DNA of 13,944 bases from CAZDOD01 sp964506935 (lineage in GTDB: Bacteria; Desulfobacterota; Zymogenia; Zymogenales; Zymogenaceae), in contig CAZDOD010000069.1 in the NCBI GenBank assembly GCA_964506935.1, positions 1 to 13,944 on the forward strand, written 5' to 3'. Shown here in pieces: positions 13,764-13,944 of the stretch. The stretch's first letter is position 1. Each line of letters begins with the position of its first letter. Both the position numbers and the translations under genes were made by a program. The notes under the pieces are model-generated. The model was given only the letters and a program-made list of their open reading frames with translations, did no database searches and had not been told where the DNA came from.

Positions 13764-13944
13764 CTATGAGCTCTCTTCCTCCTCAGAGCTGGTGAAGGCC
13801 AATTTCCTGTACTCCCTCTCCCCCTTGAAACCCCTCTCGAGATTCTTCGCCTTTTCCAACTCCGACTTGCAGGTTACGCAGAAGAGGGCGAACGGCATGA
13901 TCTTCAAACGCTCTTTCAGTATCTTCGCCCCACACTTCTCGCAA
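13764..13944 (-). CDS. DksA/TraR family C4 zinc finger protein, C-terminal part
   Basis: A partial gene that begins beyond the right edge. The visible 59 residues contain CEKCGAKILKERLKIMPFA and CVTC, giving a C-x2-C-x17-C-x2-C zinc finger (Cys1, 4, 22 and 25 of the visible part) with the spacing of DksA and TraR proteins, which act in the secondary channel of RNA polymerase. A tail rich in Lys, Arg and Glu of about 30 residues follows and ends in EEEESS. The coiled-coil tip with its acidic residues is outside the window, so whether it is a true DksA or a DksA-like regulator is open. Its stop lies one base before the apbE start, so it heads, or is internal to, that operon. Confidence 0.82.
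   Translation of the reverse strand, partial: CEKCGAKILKERLKIMPFALFCVTCKSELEKAKNLERGFKGEREYRKLAFTSSEEEESS

Noticed and set aside
1..13944. CRISPR arrays, tRNAs, rRNAs, transposases, toxin-antitoxin pairs or known defence genes
   Set aside because: None seen: no regularly spaced direct repeats, no cloverleaf-like segments noticed by eye, and every sizeable frame is accounted for by housekeeping or envelope genes. A tRNA or covariance-model scan was not possible here.

Overview
The window looks like chromosome from a Gram-negative, probably anaerobic bacterium. Several features point that way: two predicted lipoproteins, a DksA/TraR-type zinc finger protein, a secretin-type STN domain with a signal peptide, a clostridial-style 2[4Fe-4S] ferredoxin, and a flavinylation operon. 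A Desulfobacterota-like (deltaproteobacterial) or neighbouring lineage is my best guess, but this is inference from gene content and style, not a phylogenetic result. A run of ten Ns at 6273-6282 shows that this is a scaffold, most likely from a draft or metagenome assembly. No tRNA, rRNA, CRISPR array, transposase or phage gene was seen.

Layout. At 1-173 is the C-terminus of a LigD-type 3'-phosphoesterase (PE) domain protein, followed by a GC-rich hairpin. At 428-1231 (-) is an orphan Memo-family protein. A promoter-bearing gap separates it from a divergent 15-repeat TPR protein (1395-3137), and a small lipoprotein follows (3235-3852). Next come a DUF89 metal-dependent phosphatase (3984-4853) and an archaeal-type nicotinate phosphoribosyltransferase (4962-6128). 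Convergent to these, on the minus strand, is a two-gene unit: a secreted free-standing STN-domain protein (7885-8220) followed by glycerol-3-phosphate dehydrogenase. The C-terminus of the dehydrogenase is interrupted by the assembly gap, and its true stop is in a different apparent frame at 6181.

From 8402 a plus-strand cluster runs: a 58-residue ferredoxin, enolase, a hotdog acyl-CoA thioesterase, a 59-residue DUF4177-like protein preceded by a 16-codon leader ORF, and a class I/II aminotransferase. Convergent to it from the right edge is a tightly packed minus-strand operon: DksA/TraR zinc-finger protein (partial), ApbE flavin transferase, NusG domain II protein and Gx transporter family membrane protein.

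How the genes fit together. Most are central metabolism (NAD salvage, glycerol-3-phosphate oxidation, glycolysis, amino acid transamination). The most system-like part is the apbE / NusG_II / Gx operon, a set of membrane and extracytoplasmic proteins that recalls the fmnB-eetA-eetB core of flavin-based extracellular electron transfer loci. The most unusual small-scale features are the leader ORF before the DUF4177-like gene, the inverted repeat inside the candidate DUF89 promoter, the lone STN protein paired with glpD, and two copies of a GTAGGGGC-headed hairpin repeat. No gene-free stretch exceeds 300 bases; the longest is 174-427, which holds two hairpins.
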